Notes under the pieces: generated by a model
What the model saw: only the letters and a program-made list of their open reading frames with translations
Database searches by the model: none
Told to the model about the DNA's origin: nothing
Translations under genes and position numbers: made by a program
Origin: an uncultured Clostridia bacterium
GTDB lineage: Bacteria > Bacillota > Clostridia > Oscillospirales > Ruminococcaceae
Length of the DNA: 64,000 nucleotides
Reading direction: 5' to 3'
NCBI GenBank assembly: GCA_947166275.1
Contig: CAMVDP010000002.1
Span: 85,236-149,235, forward strand
Part shown: positions 43,868-52,451 of the stretch, in pieces
Layout: the number at the start of each line of letters is the position of its first letter
Position numbering within the stretch: position 1 is the first letter of the stretch

Positions 43868-43896
43868 ATTATACCACATATTGCTTCACAAGTCAA
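43868..43896 (-). promoter_or_regulatory. oppDFABC promoter
   Basis: Minus strand: TTGACT (43891-43896), 17-bp spacer, perfect TATAAT (43868-43873) preceded by TGTGG (extended -10). Back to back with the pyrE promoter. Confidence 0.87.
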
Positions 43897-43938
43897 TCGA
43901 AATGTATACCTGTCTGCCATAATACGCCCCGGAAATCC

Positions 43939-43967
43939 TTGACAATTTGTGTCATTTGATTTATAAT
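43939..43967 (+). promoter_or_regulatory. pyrE promoter
   Basis: Perfect TTGACA (43939-43944), 17-bp spacer, perfect TATAAT (43962-43967). No PyrR-type attenuator was seen in the ~65-nt leader. Confidence 0.9.
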
Positions 43968-44035
43968 ATAACAGAATAGCGGTTAACTGTAGCTTCAGGC
44001 GAATATCAATATGACCATGGAGAAAGGATACTATC

Positions 44036-44695
44036 ATGACCTACAAAGAAAGCTTCATCAGATTTATGGCAGACTGCGGTGTACTCACTTTCGGTGACTT
44101 CACGCTCAAAAGCGGAAGAAAGGCCCCGTACTTCATCAACACCGGCAACTACAAGACCGGACGTCACCTGTCCGAGCTCGGCAGATACTACGCCGAGTGC
44201 ATAAAGGAGAACGGCATCGAAGCCGACACACTGTTCGGACCTGCTTACAAGGGAGTGCCGCTGGCTGTAAGCGCTGCTTCGGCGCTGTATGACAAATTCG
44301 GCATCGAAGTGAACTACTGCTTCGACCGCAAGGAGGCAAAGGATCACGGCGAGGGCGGATTGTTCGTCGGCAAGCAGCTCACTGACGGTGAGAAGGTAGT
44401 CATCATCGAGGACGTTATGACCTCCGGCAAGGCACTGCGTGAAGTGCTCCCGAAGCTCAAAGGCGCAGCTGATGTTAACATTACCGGCATGGTCATCACC
44501 GTTGACCGCATGGAAAAGGCTCTCGACAGCGACAAGAGCGCAGTTCAGAACGCCTTCGAGGAATTCGGCGTGAAGGTGTACTCCATCGTCACGATAAACG
44601 ATATCATAGACGCCATCGAGAACGGCGTGATCGAGGGAAAACAGTACCTCGATGCCATGAAAGCGTACCGCGCACAGTACGGAGCCACAGAATAA
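44036..44695 (+). CDS. pyrE: orotate phosphoribosyltransferase
   Basis: Makes OMP from orotate and PRPP. 219 residues: FTLKSGRKAPYFINTG, TLFGPAYKGVPLAVSAA, FDRKEAKDHGEGG (flexible loop with catalytic Lys) and the PRPP motif VVIIEDVMTSGKALRE. GAGAAAGG site. Stands apart from other pyr genes here. Confidence 0.96.
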   Translation: MTYKESFIRFMADCGVLTFGDFTLKSGRKAPYFINTGNYKTGRHLSELGRYYAECIKENGIEADTLFGPAYKGVPLAVSAASALYDKFGIEVNYCFDRKEAKDHGEGGLFVGKQLTDGEKVVIIEDVMTSGKALREVLPKLKGAADVNITGMVITVDRMEKALDSDKSAVQNAFEEFGVKVYSIVTINDIIDAIENGVIEGKQYLDAMKAYRAQYGATE

Positions 44696-44710
44696 ACCGG
44701 GAGGAAAGCC

Positions 44711-45064
44711 ATGCTGTTTTTCCGGAAAAAAGACAAGGAAAATGATGCGCCGTCCAATGAAAAAAAGGCGGCGCGATCAATGCCGAAAACAAAAAAAGTG
44801 CAGTTTCTTCCGGTGAAGATACCGGAGCTTACCGCACTTCTTAACAATGACCTGTCTGAACTCACAAAGCTTGAGCCCGTGAATTACTACGCCGACAAGA
44901 GCTCATTCCTGCAGTGTACATTCTTCTACAACGAGGATTACAGCGAGGTATACTTCGTTGTTGAGCTTTTCGAGAACGACTATCCGCGTGCGTCTACACC
45001 TTACTACAAAGCGGACTATGAACTGATGCGCAAGACCGTGATCAAGTTCGGTCAACGCATTTAG
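44711..45064 (+). CDS. unknown small soluble protein
   Basis: 117 residues. Basic N-terminus (FFRKKDKENDAPSNEKKAARS), then a compact alpha/beta region (LTALLNNDLSELTKLEPVNYYADKSSFLQCTFFYNEDYSEVYFVVELFE). GGGAGGAAAGCC before the ATG. Overlaps the opposing lipoprotein gene tail to tail by 4 bp. Family not recognised. Confidence 0.7.
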   Translation: MLFFRKKDKENDAPSNEKKAARSMPKTKKVQFLPVKIPELTALLNNDLSELTKLEPVNYYADKSSFLQCTFFYNEDYSEVYFVVELFENDYPRASTPYYKADYELMRKTVIKFGQRI

Positions 45065-45600
45065 TTGCGCAGGATATAATACATCAGCTTCTTTTCAAGC
45101 GCTTCAGCCTTATCGCTGCATATCAGATAACAGCACCCGTTCAGCTCGCCAACCACACAGGCATCCGCCGCCGCGACCTGGGCGGGATAATACGCTGCCT
45201 GCTCCTGCAAATAAGTGCGGCGGTCTTCGAGCATCGCTCTGATATCCTTGATGTTCTCCTCCGACGCGCGTATCACGGTAAGCTCGAACAGATCGATGCT
45301 TATCATCTGTATATAGATACTGTATTCCTCCGCCTTGCTCATATCGTAGTCGAGAACGTCCGAGATCATAGTCTCATCCGTGACTTCCATCGTGGCGGGA
45401 AGCTCTTCCCCGCTTTCGTGTATCGTCTTGTACGCGAGCTCCGCGCAGGTTATGATGTATTTCTGAAGCTCCGAAGTTTCCGCCGTCGTCGCTGCCACGG
45501 TATTATACACCGCCGTAGTCTCCGCAGGTCTGCTGTCCGAGCACCCTGCAAGCATTGCCGTGCACATTGCCAGTGCAGCGGCTTTTTTTATTCTTTGCAT
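45061..45600 (-). CDS. DUF4358 lipoprotein
   Basis: 179 residues. Lipobox AMLAGCSDS (Cys about 20), a Thr-rich linker, then a domain resembling DUF4358: DYDMSKAEEYSIYIQMISIDLFELTVIRA, ...LEDRRTYLQEQAAYYPAQVAAADACVVGELNGCCYLICSD. The start ATG shares one base with the stop of the GH26 gene (TGATG), and AGGAG is inside that gene. Likely anchored by the Lgt product encoded upstream in the same run. Function of DUF4358 is unknown. Confidence 0.8.
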   Translation of the reverse strand: MQRIKKAAALAMCTAMLAGCSDSRPAETTAVYNTVAATTAETSELQKYIITCAELAYKTIHESGEELPATMEVTDETMISDVLDYDMSKAEEYSIYIQMISIDLFELTVIRASEENIKDIRAMLEDRRTYLQEQAAYYPAQVAAADACVVGELNGCCYLICSDKAEALEKKLMYYILRN

Positions 45601-46646
45601 CAACTATCTCCTAACCTTGACAGCGTGACCACGCTCTTATCAGCGAAGGTATCCCGCAGGAAGCTGCCGCTCATGTATTTCTCCGACTTTACGGGCTTAC
45701 CCTCACTGTCGCGGTCATACACGAACTGCCCCCACCACGGGAGCCACCACAGCCACTTCACGCCGTCCCTGCGCATCTCCGCGGGCGACGGGATATAGCC
45801 ACACTCCGAAAGCGTGACCATTTTGCCGTGCGCGAGAGACTCCATATACTCAAACCTCGCTTTCTGCGATGAATGGTCATCGGGAGTCCCGCTGTATATA
45901 TCATCACCTACGATATCGAAGGTGTTCGGGTGGACTGTCATGTCCTTATCCTGCCCGTTCCACACCCAGATTATGTTCGTAAGCTTATGCAGATTTTCGA
46001 GCCGGTCAAATATCATATACCACAGCTTTTTATACGCGTCGCGGGTCTCGGGACTTCTTCTGCCCCACCAGAACCACGCCCCGTTCGCCTCATGCAGCGG
46101 GCGGAAGATGACCGGGATATCCTCACGTTCGAACTCCCGAAGCGCGGCGGCAGCCTTGTCTATACGCGACACCGCGAAGCTGTACTCCGGTGTGCCGTAT
46201 TCGACAGCTTTCAGGATATCGAACGAGGTCTTGTGGTCGTAGGATGTGGAAGCGTGGTAGAACGACCACGTGCATCCGTCCATATTGGTCATATCGTCCG
46301 GCGCGTACCAGTGCCAGCACATCGTGATGATGCAGCCTGTACGTTTGGCACGCTCTATCGCGCGGCGCACCTGGTCATCGCCATGTTCCTTGTCCATGTC
46401 CATAAGGTCATAGCCGCACAGCGCCGGCGTATCGCCTGTTTCCGCGAGATATACCACGTCCTCGAGCTCCTCACGCTGGAGATACTGCTGACCGGCAATA
46501 AATCGCCTGCCGTATATGCTTTTCAGGTACTCAAAGAGCCGAGCCGTACTCTCACCGGCATGCCGCGACACGAGAGTACCGGGGTCGGCGCGGCGGCTGT
46601 CGAGTTCTCCGAGCAGCCTGTCGATATCTGTGATATACTCTGCCAT
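45600..46646 (-). CDS. glycoside hydrolase family 26 (beta-mannanase-like), cytoplasmic
   Basis: 348 residues, (beta/alpha)8 barrel. Catalytic acid/base Glu186 in RPLHEANGAWFWWG and nucleophile Glu281 in TLSECGYIPSP; substrate-site aromatics in TMCWHWYAP and WLWWLPWWGQF. These are full GH26 hallmarks (beta-1,4-mannanase or related). No signal peptide, carbohydrate-binding module or anchor, so it probably acts on imported manno-oligosaccharides (inference). ATG 46646 has AGGAGGAG. Between lgt and a lipoprotein gene. Confidence 0.9.
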   Translation of the reverse strand: MAEYITDIDRLLGELDSRRADPGTLVSRHAGESTARLFEYLKSIYGRRFIAGQQYLQREELEDVVYLAETGDTPALCGYDLMDMDKEHGDDQVRRAIERAKRTGCIITMCWHWYAPDDMTNMDGCTWSFYHASTSYDHKTSFDILKAVEYGTPEYSFAVSRIDKAAAALREFEREDIPVIFRPLHEANGAWFWWGRRSPETRDAYKKLWYMIFDRLENLHKLTNIIWVWNGQDKDMTVHPNTFDIVGDDIYSGTPDDHSSQKARFEYMESLAHGKMVTLSECGYIPSPAEMRRDGVKWLWWLPWWGQFVYDRDSEGKPVKSEKYMSGSFLRDTFADKSVVTLSRLGDS

Positions 46647-46660
46647 CAAGTCTCCTCCTT

Positions 46661-47452
46661 TTATGCAGGACCTGCGTTACGGCGGAGCTTTATCGTACGC
46701 ACCACGAGATATACCGCGCCGCCCGCGACTGCGAAAATGCTTATGAACTGAGATGTCGAAAGCCCGAACAGGAAACCGCGGTACGCATCTCCGCGGAAGT
46801 ACTCGATTATAAAGCGGAATATCCCGTACAGCACAAGATACAGCGAAAACAGCCTGCCCTTGAGCCTGTCATGCCGCAGAAGCATCCACAGAAGAAAGAA
46901 CAGCAGGAACTCGAACGCGGATTCGAACAGCTGCACCGGCATTCTCGGTACGCCGTTTGCCGATTCGTTGAGCGAGTGGGTGTATGTCACGCCCCATGGC
47001 ACCTCTATGCCGTAGCAGCAGCCGCCGAGGAAGCATCCTATACGCCCGAAGCCATGGAACAGTGCCACAGCCGGAGCAGCGATATCCGTCATTATCTCCG
47101 CAGGATAATTGCGGCGCTTCATGACTATCGCCGCGGCGATCATGCCGCCTATGAGCCCGCCGTAATACACCGAGCCGCCGAAGATGAGCTTCGCGTAATT
47201 CCACCATTCTTCGAAGTCCTTGGCGTTGAACATGAGATACCAGCTGTCGATATTCGTCAGTCCGTACAGTATGCCGCCTCCGGCAAATACTCCGACTGCC
47301 GAGATAAGCAGCGTAGCGAGCATCGGGTAGCCATCGCCTGTTCGCTTCTTCATGGTGAATATGGCGAAGGGACAGGCAATAAACACGCCTACAAGTGCAG
47401 CTATGGCGTAGCTGCTGATATATCTTCCGAAAAGTTCAAATCCCGGGAACAT
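46661..47452 (-). CDS. lgt: prolipoprotein diacylglyceryl transferase
   Basis: Transfers diacylglycerol to the lipobox cysteine. 263 residues, seven membrane segments. The Lgt signature GFGRIGCFLGGCCYGIEVPWGV is present, with YYGGLIGGMIAA and YGIFRFIIEYFRGD. Leads a run with GH26 and a lipoprotein gene. Clients in this window include OppA and two DUF4358 proteins. Confidence 0.95.
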   Translation of the reverse strand: MFPGFELFGRYISSYAIAALVGVFIACPFAIFTMKKRTGDGYPMLATLLISAVGVFAGGGILYGLTNIDSWYLMFNAKDFEEWWNYAKLIFGGSVYYGGLIGGMIAAAIVMKRRNYPAEIMTDIAAPAVALFHGFGRIGCFLGGCCYGIEVPWGVTYTHSLNESANGVPRMPVQLFESAFEFLLFFLLWMLLRHDRLKGRLFSLYLVLYGIFRFIIEYFRGDAYRGFLFGLSTSQFISIFAVAGGAVYLVVRTIKLRRNAGPA

Positions 47453-47468
47453 TTTTTCGTGATCACCT

Positions 47469-47504
47469 CAAAAAAAGACTCCCCGCTCTGTACCGAGCGG
47501 GGAG
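47469..47504 (-). terminator. terminator of the DUF4190 gene
   Basis: Minus strand hairpin from CTCCCCGCTC (complement of 47495-47504) and GAGCGGGGAG (complement of 47479-47488), 10-bp perfect stem. It is followed by a seven-T run (complement of 47470-47476). Confidence 0.88.
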
Positions 47505-47527
47505 CGGTCTGCATCAAGTCTGTTAAA

Positions 47528-47821
47528 TTATGAAACCTGTACGCCGTACTGAGCAGCAAGACCACCGATAGCTGCAACTGCACAAATTGCGCAGAGTATA
47601 GCAAGCAGTGTGATAGCACATGCAACGATACCGAGTACAAGACCCGCAACAGCCATGCTCTTCTCGCTTCCCTCAGGCTTATCCTTGAGTGCCAGAGCAC
47701 CAAAGACGATAGCAACTATCGAAAGGATACCGGTGATATACTGTACTACCGGGATCCAACCGCCTACAAGACCGAGAATACCGCAGACAAGTGCTACAAT
47801 AGCCTTATTCTTTGTTGTCAT
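47528..47821 (-). CDS. DUF4190-type small membrane protein
   Basis: 97 residues, two hydrophobic hairpins (about 8-45 and 57-92) separated by KDKPEGSEKSMAVAGLVLGIVA, the DUF4190 layout. AGGAGGA site, own promoter and own terminator, so a strong single-gene unit. Function unknown. Confidence 0.83.
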   Translation of the reverse strand: MTTKNKAIVALVCGILGLVGGWIPVVQYITGILSIVAIVFGALALKDKPEGSEKSMAVAGLVLGIVACAITLLAILCAICAVAAIGGLAAQYGVQVS

Positions 47822-47877
47822 GATGATTCCTCCTATAACAAATGTCCCATTGCAAACGTATGTTTACAACCACGCAA

Positions 47878-47907
47878 ATTATACCACAAACACGCTGTAT
47901 TTGTCAA
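47878..47907 (-). promoter_or_regulatory. promoter of the DUF4190 gene
   Basis: Minus strand: perfect TTGACA (47902-47907), 18-bp spacer, perfect TATAAT (47878-47883) preceded by TTGTGG (extended -10). The stretch from here to 48067 holds no gene that I can see. Confidence 0.85.
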
Positions 47908-48067
47908 TCACTATTGATTATTTGACGAATGTCAGGTGAAATTTTTGTGAAACCCGATAATTTTATTCCACAAATATATAGTCTTTTAACATTTGTGGTT
48001 ACAATACGGTTTCATTTTGTCGGAATTCCGTCACAAGCGAACTGAAAACGTGCCGCCGCACCCAGTA

Positions 48068-48304
48068 TCACTCGAAGCTGTCCTCTTCGTCACGGGTATT
48101 GAAAAGCTCTACGAGCTTTGTCATCTCCTCCTCGGTCATCGAGATACCCTTTCCCATTCTGCTGTGATCGGGCGCCCAGTCACGGATATCGAACTTAGGA
48201 GCGTTGTCGTTCCAGCTCACAAGATTGAGCTCCCTGTTCCAGCCTCTTGCGCCTTCGGATATGACTCCGAGCTCCTTGACTATTTCATACTTAAATTCTG
48301 CCAT
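48068..48304 (-). CDS. YdbC/PC4-family ssDNA-binding protein
   Basis: 78 residues, EFKYEIVKELGVISE, WNRELNLVSWNDNAPKFDIRDW and MGKGISMTEEEMTKL, the bacterial PC4-like pattern known from Lactococcus YdbC, which binds single-stranded DNA as a dimer. GAAAGGAC before the ATG. Precise role unproven. Confidence 0.88.
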   Translation of the reverse strand: MAEFKYEIVKELGVISEGARGWNRELNLVSWNDNAPKFDIRDWAPDHSRMGKGISMTEEEMTKLVELFNTRDEEDSFE

Positions 48305-48329
48305 GGTGTTTATGTCCTTTCATTTTTGT

Positions 48330-49010
48330 TTATTTCAGCGTTTCCGCATTTACAACGTTGTCAAAAAGCGCCGTGAACTTCGGCGGCACCTGTTTGTTGA
48401 TGTGGTGCTTGCCGAAAAACCACTGCCTGAACGTAAGTTCAGAGCGTATCCGGTCAAGATACACTCCCACCGAGTCTGTAGCCGATACCGGCTGGTCAAG
48501 GAACTCGGCTATCGTTATCGGCGGCTCATAGCTCACCACGTAATCGACTGAATTCCCGCACTCCGAAAGTGCCGCTTCCGAAGCCGCGAGCTCACTCTGT
48601 GACAGGAGTTCATAACGTTCGGCAGTCTCTGCGCTGCATGGCGCCGTGCCGCCGTTCACCTCTCCCGAACCGCCGCCGAACGCGAAAACACGCTTACCCT
48701 CAAGCTCGAACACGCTTCCGCGGACGAGCTGACGCAGATTGCCGCTTATGACGCGGACTGTACCGCCGTTCCACTGCTCCGTGGGGTAAGTTTCGAGCAG
48801 ATCAAAGTTTTCATGTGCGCCCTCGACGAACAGTACATTGTATCTGCGCCGTCCGAGCTTTTTAAGTACCCGCCTCTCCTTGTCGGTGCCGTTCCAGATA
48901 AAGCCGAGATCGCCGCAAATAAGCAGTGTGTCACCCTTCCTGAGCGACTTTATACGCTTGTCTGAAAAGCGTCCGATATCTCCGTGGATATCACCTGTCA
49001 CCAATATCAT
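48330..49010 (-). CDS. calcineurin-like metallophosphoesterase
   Basis: 226 residues. Metal ligands in LVTGDIHGDIGRF, LLICGDLGF, VEGAHENFDLL (Ala replaces Asn in the usual GNHE), VSYEPP and FGKHHINK (Lys in place of the first conserved His position). The two changes suggest altered metal binding or substrate. The substrate may be a nucleotide or phosphoprotein. 25 bp upstream of the PC4-like gene. Confidence 0.85.
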   Translation of the reverse strand: MILVTGDIHGDIGRFSDKRIKSLRKGDTLLICGDLGFIWNGTDKERRVLKKLGRRRYNVLFVEGAHENFDLLETYPTEQWNGGTVRVISGNLRQLVRGSVFELEGKRVFAFGGGSGEVNGGTAPCSAETAERYELLSQSELAASEAALSECGNSVDYVVSYEPPITIAEFLDQPVSATDSVGVYLDRIRSELTFRQWFFGKHHINKQVPPKFTALFDNVVNAETLK

Positions 49011-49082
49011 ACCGTTTTTTCCTGTTTTTTTTAAAAATTTTCAACAAACCTTTAAAAAAGGCTTTTATTTTTCGGGAAAGTA

Positions 49083-49091
49083 TGCTATAAT
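49083..49091 (+). promoter_or_regulatory. extended -10 promoter of the carboxypeptidase gene
   Basis: TGCTATAAT (49083-49091) is a perfect extended -10, but no good -35 box is seen 17 bp upstream. The leader is about 65 nt. Confidence 0.55.
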
Positions 49092-49162
49092 AATTTATTA
49101 TATGTAATCCCGATATCATATCGCTTGTATATATTATATCCCAAAAAGGTGGTTTTGTCTAT

Positions 49163-50614
49163 ATGCGAAATATAAAAATTCCGGCTGTGTTTATGTCAAT
49201 TCTGTTGTTTTTTGCACTAATACCCACGGGAGCGTTCACTGTAAAGGCGGACGCGGCGTTCACTCCGGACATAGATCTGTACAGTACCGCATATTATATG
49301 GTAAATACCGACCTTGGCACAGTTATCGCAGCGAAAAACGAGCACCAGAAGATATGGCCAGCGTCCATAACCAAGCTTATGACTGCGGTAGTGGCAGTGG
49401 AGAACTGCTCCGACCTGTCGATGCCTATGGATGTCACCTACGATGCCACCAATGAATTCTGGAACAACCCCGATGTTAACAAGGACGGCGCGGGCACCTG
49501 CGGACTCGCTGTAGGACAACCGAACCTCACCATGAAGGACTGCCTCTACGGACTTCTGATAAAATCCGGCTGCGAAGCGGGTAATGTCATCGCATACAAC
49601 ATCGGAAAGGGAAGCATCGAAGCTTTCATCGAGCTGATGAACAAGAAGGCTGCCGAACTGGGCTGCAAGGACACACATTTCGGCAATACCCACGGGCTCT
49701 GGCAGGAGGATAACTACTCCACAGCCTACGACCTCTACCTTATCGCGAAGTATATCTACGACAAATGTCCCGAGATAGTGGAGATCGCAAACACATACAG
49801 CTACGTTATGCCTGCGAACGCCTACAATCCCAGCCCCTACACGTTGTACAACATAAACTCGCTGATCAATAACGTCGGCGACAACCCGTACTACTACGAA
49901 TTCGCCAACGGACTCAAGACCGGAAGCATGGGAGAATACTACACGAAGGACACCAACGGTGAGTGGACCGTGTATCACAAGGGCTTCGCAAACATCGTTT
50001 CCTCCGCTTCGCAGAACGGCTTCAACTACCTTCTCGTCACCTGCGGCGCACCTTATACCGATGAGGAGGGCAACCGCCTCAACGGACACTTCAAGGACAG
50101 CATCGCGCTCTACAAGTGGGCTTTCCGCACCTTCGACATCCGCGAGGTGATGAACGAGAACACCATGGTCGCAAGCGTCAAGGTGGATATGGGCGAAAAC
50201 GCCGATGTCGTAATACTCAAGCCGTCGTCATCGTTCTCCACACTGCTGCCCAAAGACCTTGACCCCGCAGTTATAGAGCAGATACCGAATATCACAGCCG
50301 AACGCAACCAGAACGGCGCGGTAGTCGCTCCCATCGAGAAAGGACAGGTCATGGGTACCCTCACGCTCAAGCTTGACGGTGATACCCTCTGGACCACAGA
50401 TATCGTAGCCTCACAGTCAATAGAGCTTTCACAGTTCGAATATACGATGCGAATGATAAACAGTATATTCGACAAATGGTGGTTTCGCCTTTGTGTCGCT
50501 GGTCTCGCGGTTCTTATCATAGCGGATGTCGTGCTCAATGCCGTACAGAAGGCAAGAATAGCGAAACTCGAAGCGCGTAAACAGCGCAAGGCAAATATCC
50601 GCGCGAAATGGTGA
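49163..50614 (+). CDS. D-alanyl-D-alanine carboxypeptidase (PBP5/DacF-like, S11)
   Basis: 483 residues. Signal peptide or anchor (IPAVFMSILLFFALIPTGAFTVKA), then the S11 transpeptidase-like domain: Ser68 and Lys71 in ASITKLM, Lys252 in LKTGSM. The second motif, normally SxN, is Ser135-Gly-Cys137. A C-terminal beta domain (about 330-420) leads to a membrane segment (about 443-465) and a basic tail. Trims peptidoglycan stem peptides at the outer face of the membrane. Overlaps rlmH by 7 nt. Confidence 0.92.
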   Translation: MRNIKIPAVFMSILLFFALIPTGAFTVKADAAFTPDIDLYSTAYYMVNTDLGTVIAAKNEHQKIWPASITKLMTAVVAVENCSDLSMPMDVTYDATNEFWNNPDVNKDGAGTCGLAVGQPNLTMKDCLYGLLIKSGCEAGNVIAYNIGKGSIEAFIELMNKKAAELGCKDTHFGNTHGLWQEDNYSTAYDLYLIAKYIYDKCPEIVEIANTYSYVMPANAYNPSPYTLYNINSLINNVGDNPYYYEFANGLKTGSMGEYYTKDTNGEWTVYHKGFANIVSSASQNGFNYLLVTCGAPYTDEEGNRLNGHFKDSIALYKWAFRTFDIREVMNENTMVASVKVDMGENADVVILKPSSSFSTLLPKDLDPAVIEQIPNITAERNQNGAVVAPIEKGQVMGTLTLKLDGDTLWTTDIVASQSIELSQFEYTMRMINSIFDKWWFRLCVAGLAVLIIADVVLNAVQKARIAKLEARKQRKANIRAKW

Positions 50615-51087
50615 TAAAGCTGATAGCCGTGGGGCGGCTGAAGGATAAATTCCTCACAGACGCGTTCGCGGAGTATGATAAGAGGCTGTCGGCGTTCTGT
50701 AAGCTCACCGTTGACGAGGTAAATCAGGTAAAGCTGCCCGATGACCCGTCAGACAAGGAGATCGCTGCGGCACTTGAAACCGAGGCTGACGCGATACTCG
50801 CGAAAATACCCGCCGGAAGCCGCGTGATACCGATGTGCATCGAGGGCAAACAGCTCACGAGCGAGAAATTCGCAGGATACATCGAGCGTGAGAGCGCAAA
50901 CGGCACCGGGACGTTCGTATTCATCATCGGCAGCTCATACGGGCTGTCAGAGCGGGTGAAGCAGCGCGGCGACATGAAGCTCAGCATGTCGGAGATGACA
51001 TTCCCGCACCGGCTCGCCCGGATAATGCTGGCAGAACAGATCTATCGGGCGTTCACCATAATACACAACAGAAAGTACCACAAGTAA
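50608..51087 (+). CDS. rlmH: 23S rRNA (pseudouridine1915-N3)-methyltransferase RlmH
   Basis: 159 residues, SPOUT fold. VIKLIAVGRLKDKFL, VIPMCIEGKQLTSEKFA, FVFIIGSSYGLSERV and the C-terminal MLAEQIYRAFTIIHNRKYHK are the full RlmH pattern. Start ATG 50608 or GTG 50611. Stop and next start share one base. Confidence 0.97.
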   Translation: MVIKLIAVGRLKDKFLTDAFAEYDKRLSAFCKLTVDEVNQVKLPDDPSDKEIAAALETEADAILAKIPAGSRVIPMCIEGKQLTSEKFAGYIERESANGTGTFVFIIGSSYGLSERVKQRGDMKLSMSEMTFPHRLARIMLAEQIYRAFTIIHNRKYHK

Positions 51088-52451
51088 TGTATAAGCTTTA
51101 TGTTTACAAGGCAGCGCTCTTCGCTTTCGGTACAGCGATGCTGACACTCGGTATCGTGATCGTGTCTCAGCGGGAGGTGCTGATAACTCCCCTCGCGTTT
51201 TTTGCGGGCTGGGTACTGATAATACACGGTGCACGCAACCTCGCCGGCTTCATCGCGCGCGGCGGACGGCTCGGGCAGAAACGTAAGGAAGCAAAGCTGA
51301 TAACCGCGATAATGAACGTGCTGCTCGGCATCGGGATAATGGTGCTCCCGGAGCTGTCATTCACACTCGCGGCGTATGTCCTCGCGGCGTATCTGCTGTT
51401 CAACGCGGCATCGAAGCTCGCGGATTTCATCGTAGCGAAGCTCGACCGCCAGCCCGGACATCTCACTGACCTGATCGCCTTCGCGTTCTACATGATCTTC
51501 GTTGTCCTGCTTTTCCGCACGGACATCCGGAACGACATGTTCCTGATAATATCGGGAGTTTACTGCATACTCTTCGGAGCGGAGATGATATCCGACTTTA
51601 TCACACTCGTGATACCGCAGCGTGTAAAGAACGACCTCAAGCGCCGTATCCGCATCTCTCCACCGGTATATATATCGACTTTCATACCGCTTGGCACGCT
51701 CAGATACATCAACGAGTACATTTCGCTCAATGACCAGCTTCCCGAGTTCCAGGGCGATGACCGCAGCGACGGGCTCCCGCCTGATATCGAGATCATGGTG
51801 CATGTCTCGAACAACGGCTCCGGCAAGGTCGGACACCTCGACCTGTTCTTCGACGGCGAGGTGATATCCTACGGCAACCATGACCACAGCTCACATCGGC
51901 TTTTCGGTGTGTTCGGAGACGGCGTGATGTTCACTACCCCGGATAAGGAAACGTATCTCGATTTCTCGGTCACGCATGACCGGCAGATAGTATTCTCCTA
52001 TGGTCTGCGACTGACCCCCGAACAGCTCGAGCAGGTGCGTGGTGAGGTGGCACAGCTGAAAAGCGATACCGTACCGTGGAAACCGCCGTTCCAGGTCGCG
52101 TGCGAAGAGAAAGGCCGAAATAACGTGAAGCTTTCCGATCACCATGATTACTGCAGCGAGCTTTGGAACGGCACCAACGCGGACTTCTGGAAGTTCAGCC
52201 GCGGCAAGTTCAGGACATATTCGATACTCAGCACCAACTGCGTACTGCTCACCGATGAGATACTCGGAAAAGCCGGCACGGACATCGTGTGCATCGGCGG
52301 CATAGCCTCGCCGGGTATCTATTACGACTACCTCGAAAGGCTTTACATGACTCACAAAACAATGGTCATCTCAAAGACCATCTATGACAGAAAAACAATG
52401 AGGAAACTCAAAAAAGAAAGGACGAACCAAAATGAGCGAAGTGTATCTTGA
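51087..52451 (+). CDS. DUF308 (HdeD-like) membrane domain fused to a papain-like domain
   Basis: 454 residues. Residues 1-185 hold about six membrane segments in the DUF308/HdeD pattern (ITPLAFFAGWVLIIHGARNLAGF, TDLIAFAFYMIFVVLLF). Residues 200-430 are soluble. They resemble a permuted NlpC/P60-type cysteine peptidase: His250 in KVGHLDLFFDG, a second His-rich strand (SYGNHDHSSHR), then Cys385 in STNCVLLTDEILGKAG and GIASPGIYYDYLERLY. I infer this from the His-before-Cys order and local patterns, not from a clear match. Overlaps the ADP-ribosylglycohydrolase gene by 20 nt. Confidence 0.65.
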   Translation: MYKLYVYKAALFAFGTAMLTLGIVIVSQREVLITPLAFFAGWVLIIHGARNLAGFIARGGRLGQKRKEAKLITAIMNVLLGIGIMVLPELSFTLAAYVLAAYLLFNAASKLADFIVAKLDRQPGHLTDLIAFAFYMIFVVLLFRTDIRNDMFLIISGVYCILFGAEMISDFITLVIPQRVKNDLKRRIRISPPVYISTFIPLGTLRYINEYISLNDQLPEFQGDDRSDGLPPDIEIMVHVSNNGSGKVGHLDLFFDGEVISYGNHDHSSHRLFGVFGDGVMFTTPDKETYLDFSVTHDRQIVFSYGLRLTPEQLEQVRGEVAQLKSDTVPWKPPFQVACEEKGRNNVKLSDHHDYCSELWNGTNADFWKFSRGKFRTYSILSTNCVLLTDEILGKAGTDIVCIGGIASPGIYYDYLERLYMTHKTMVISKTIYDRKTMRKLKKERTNQNERSVS

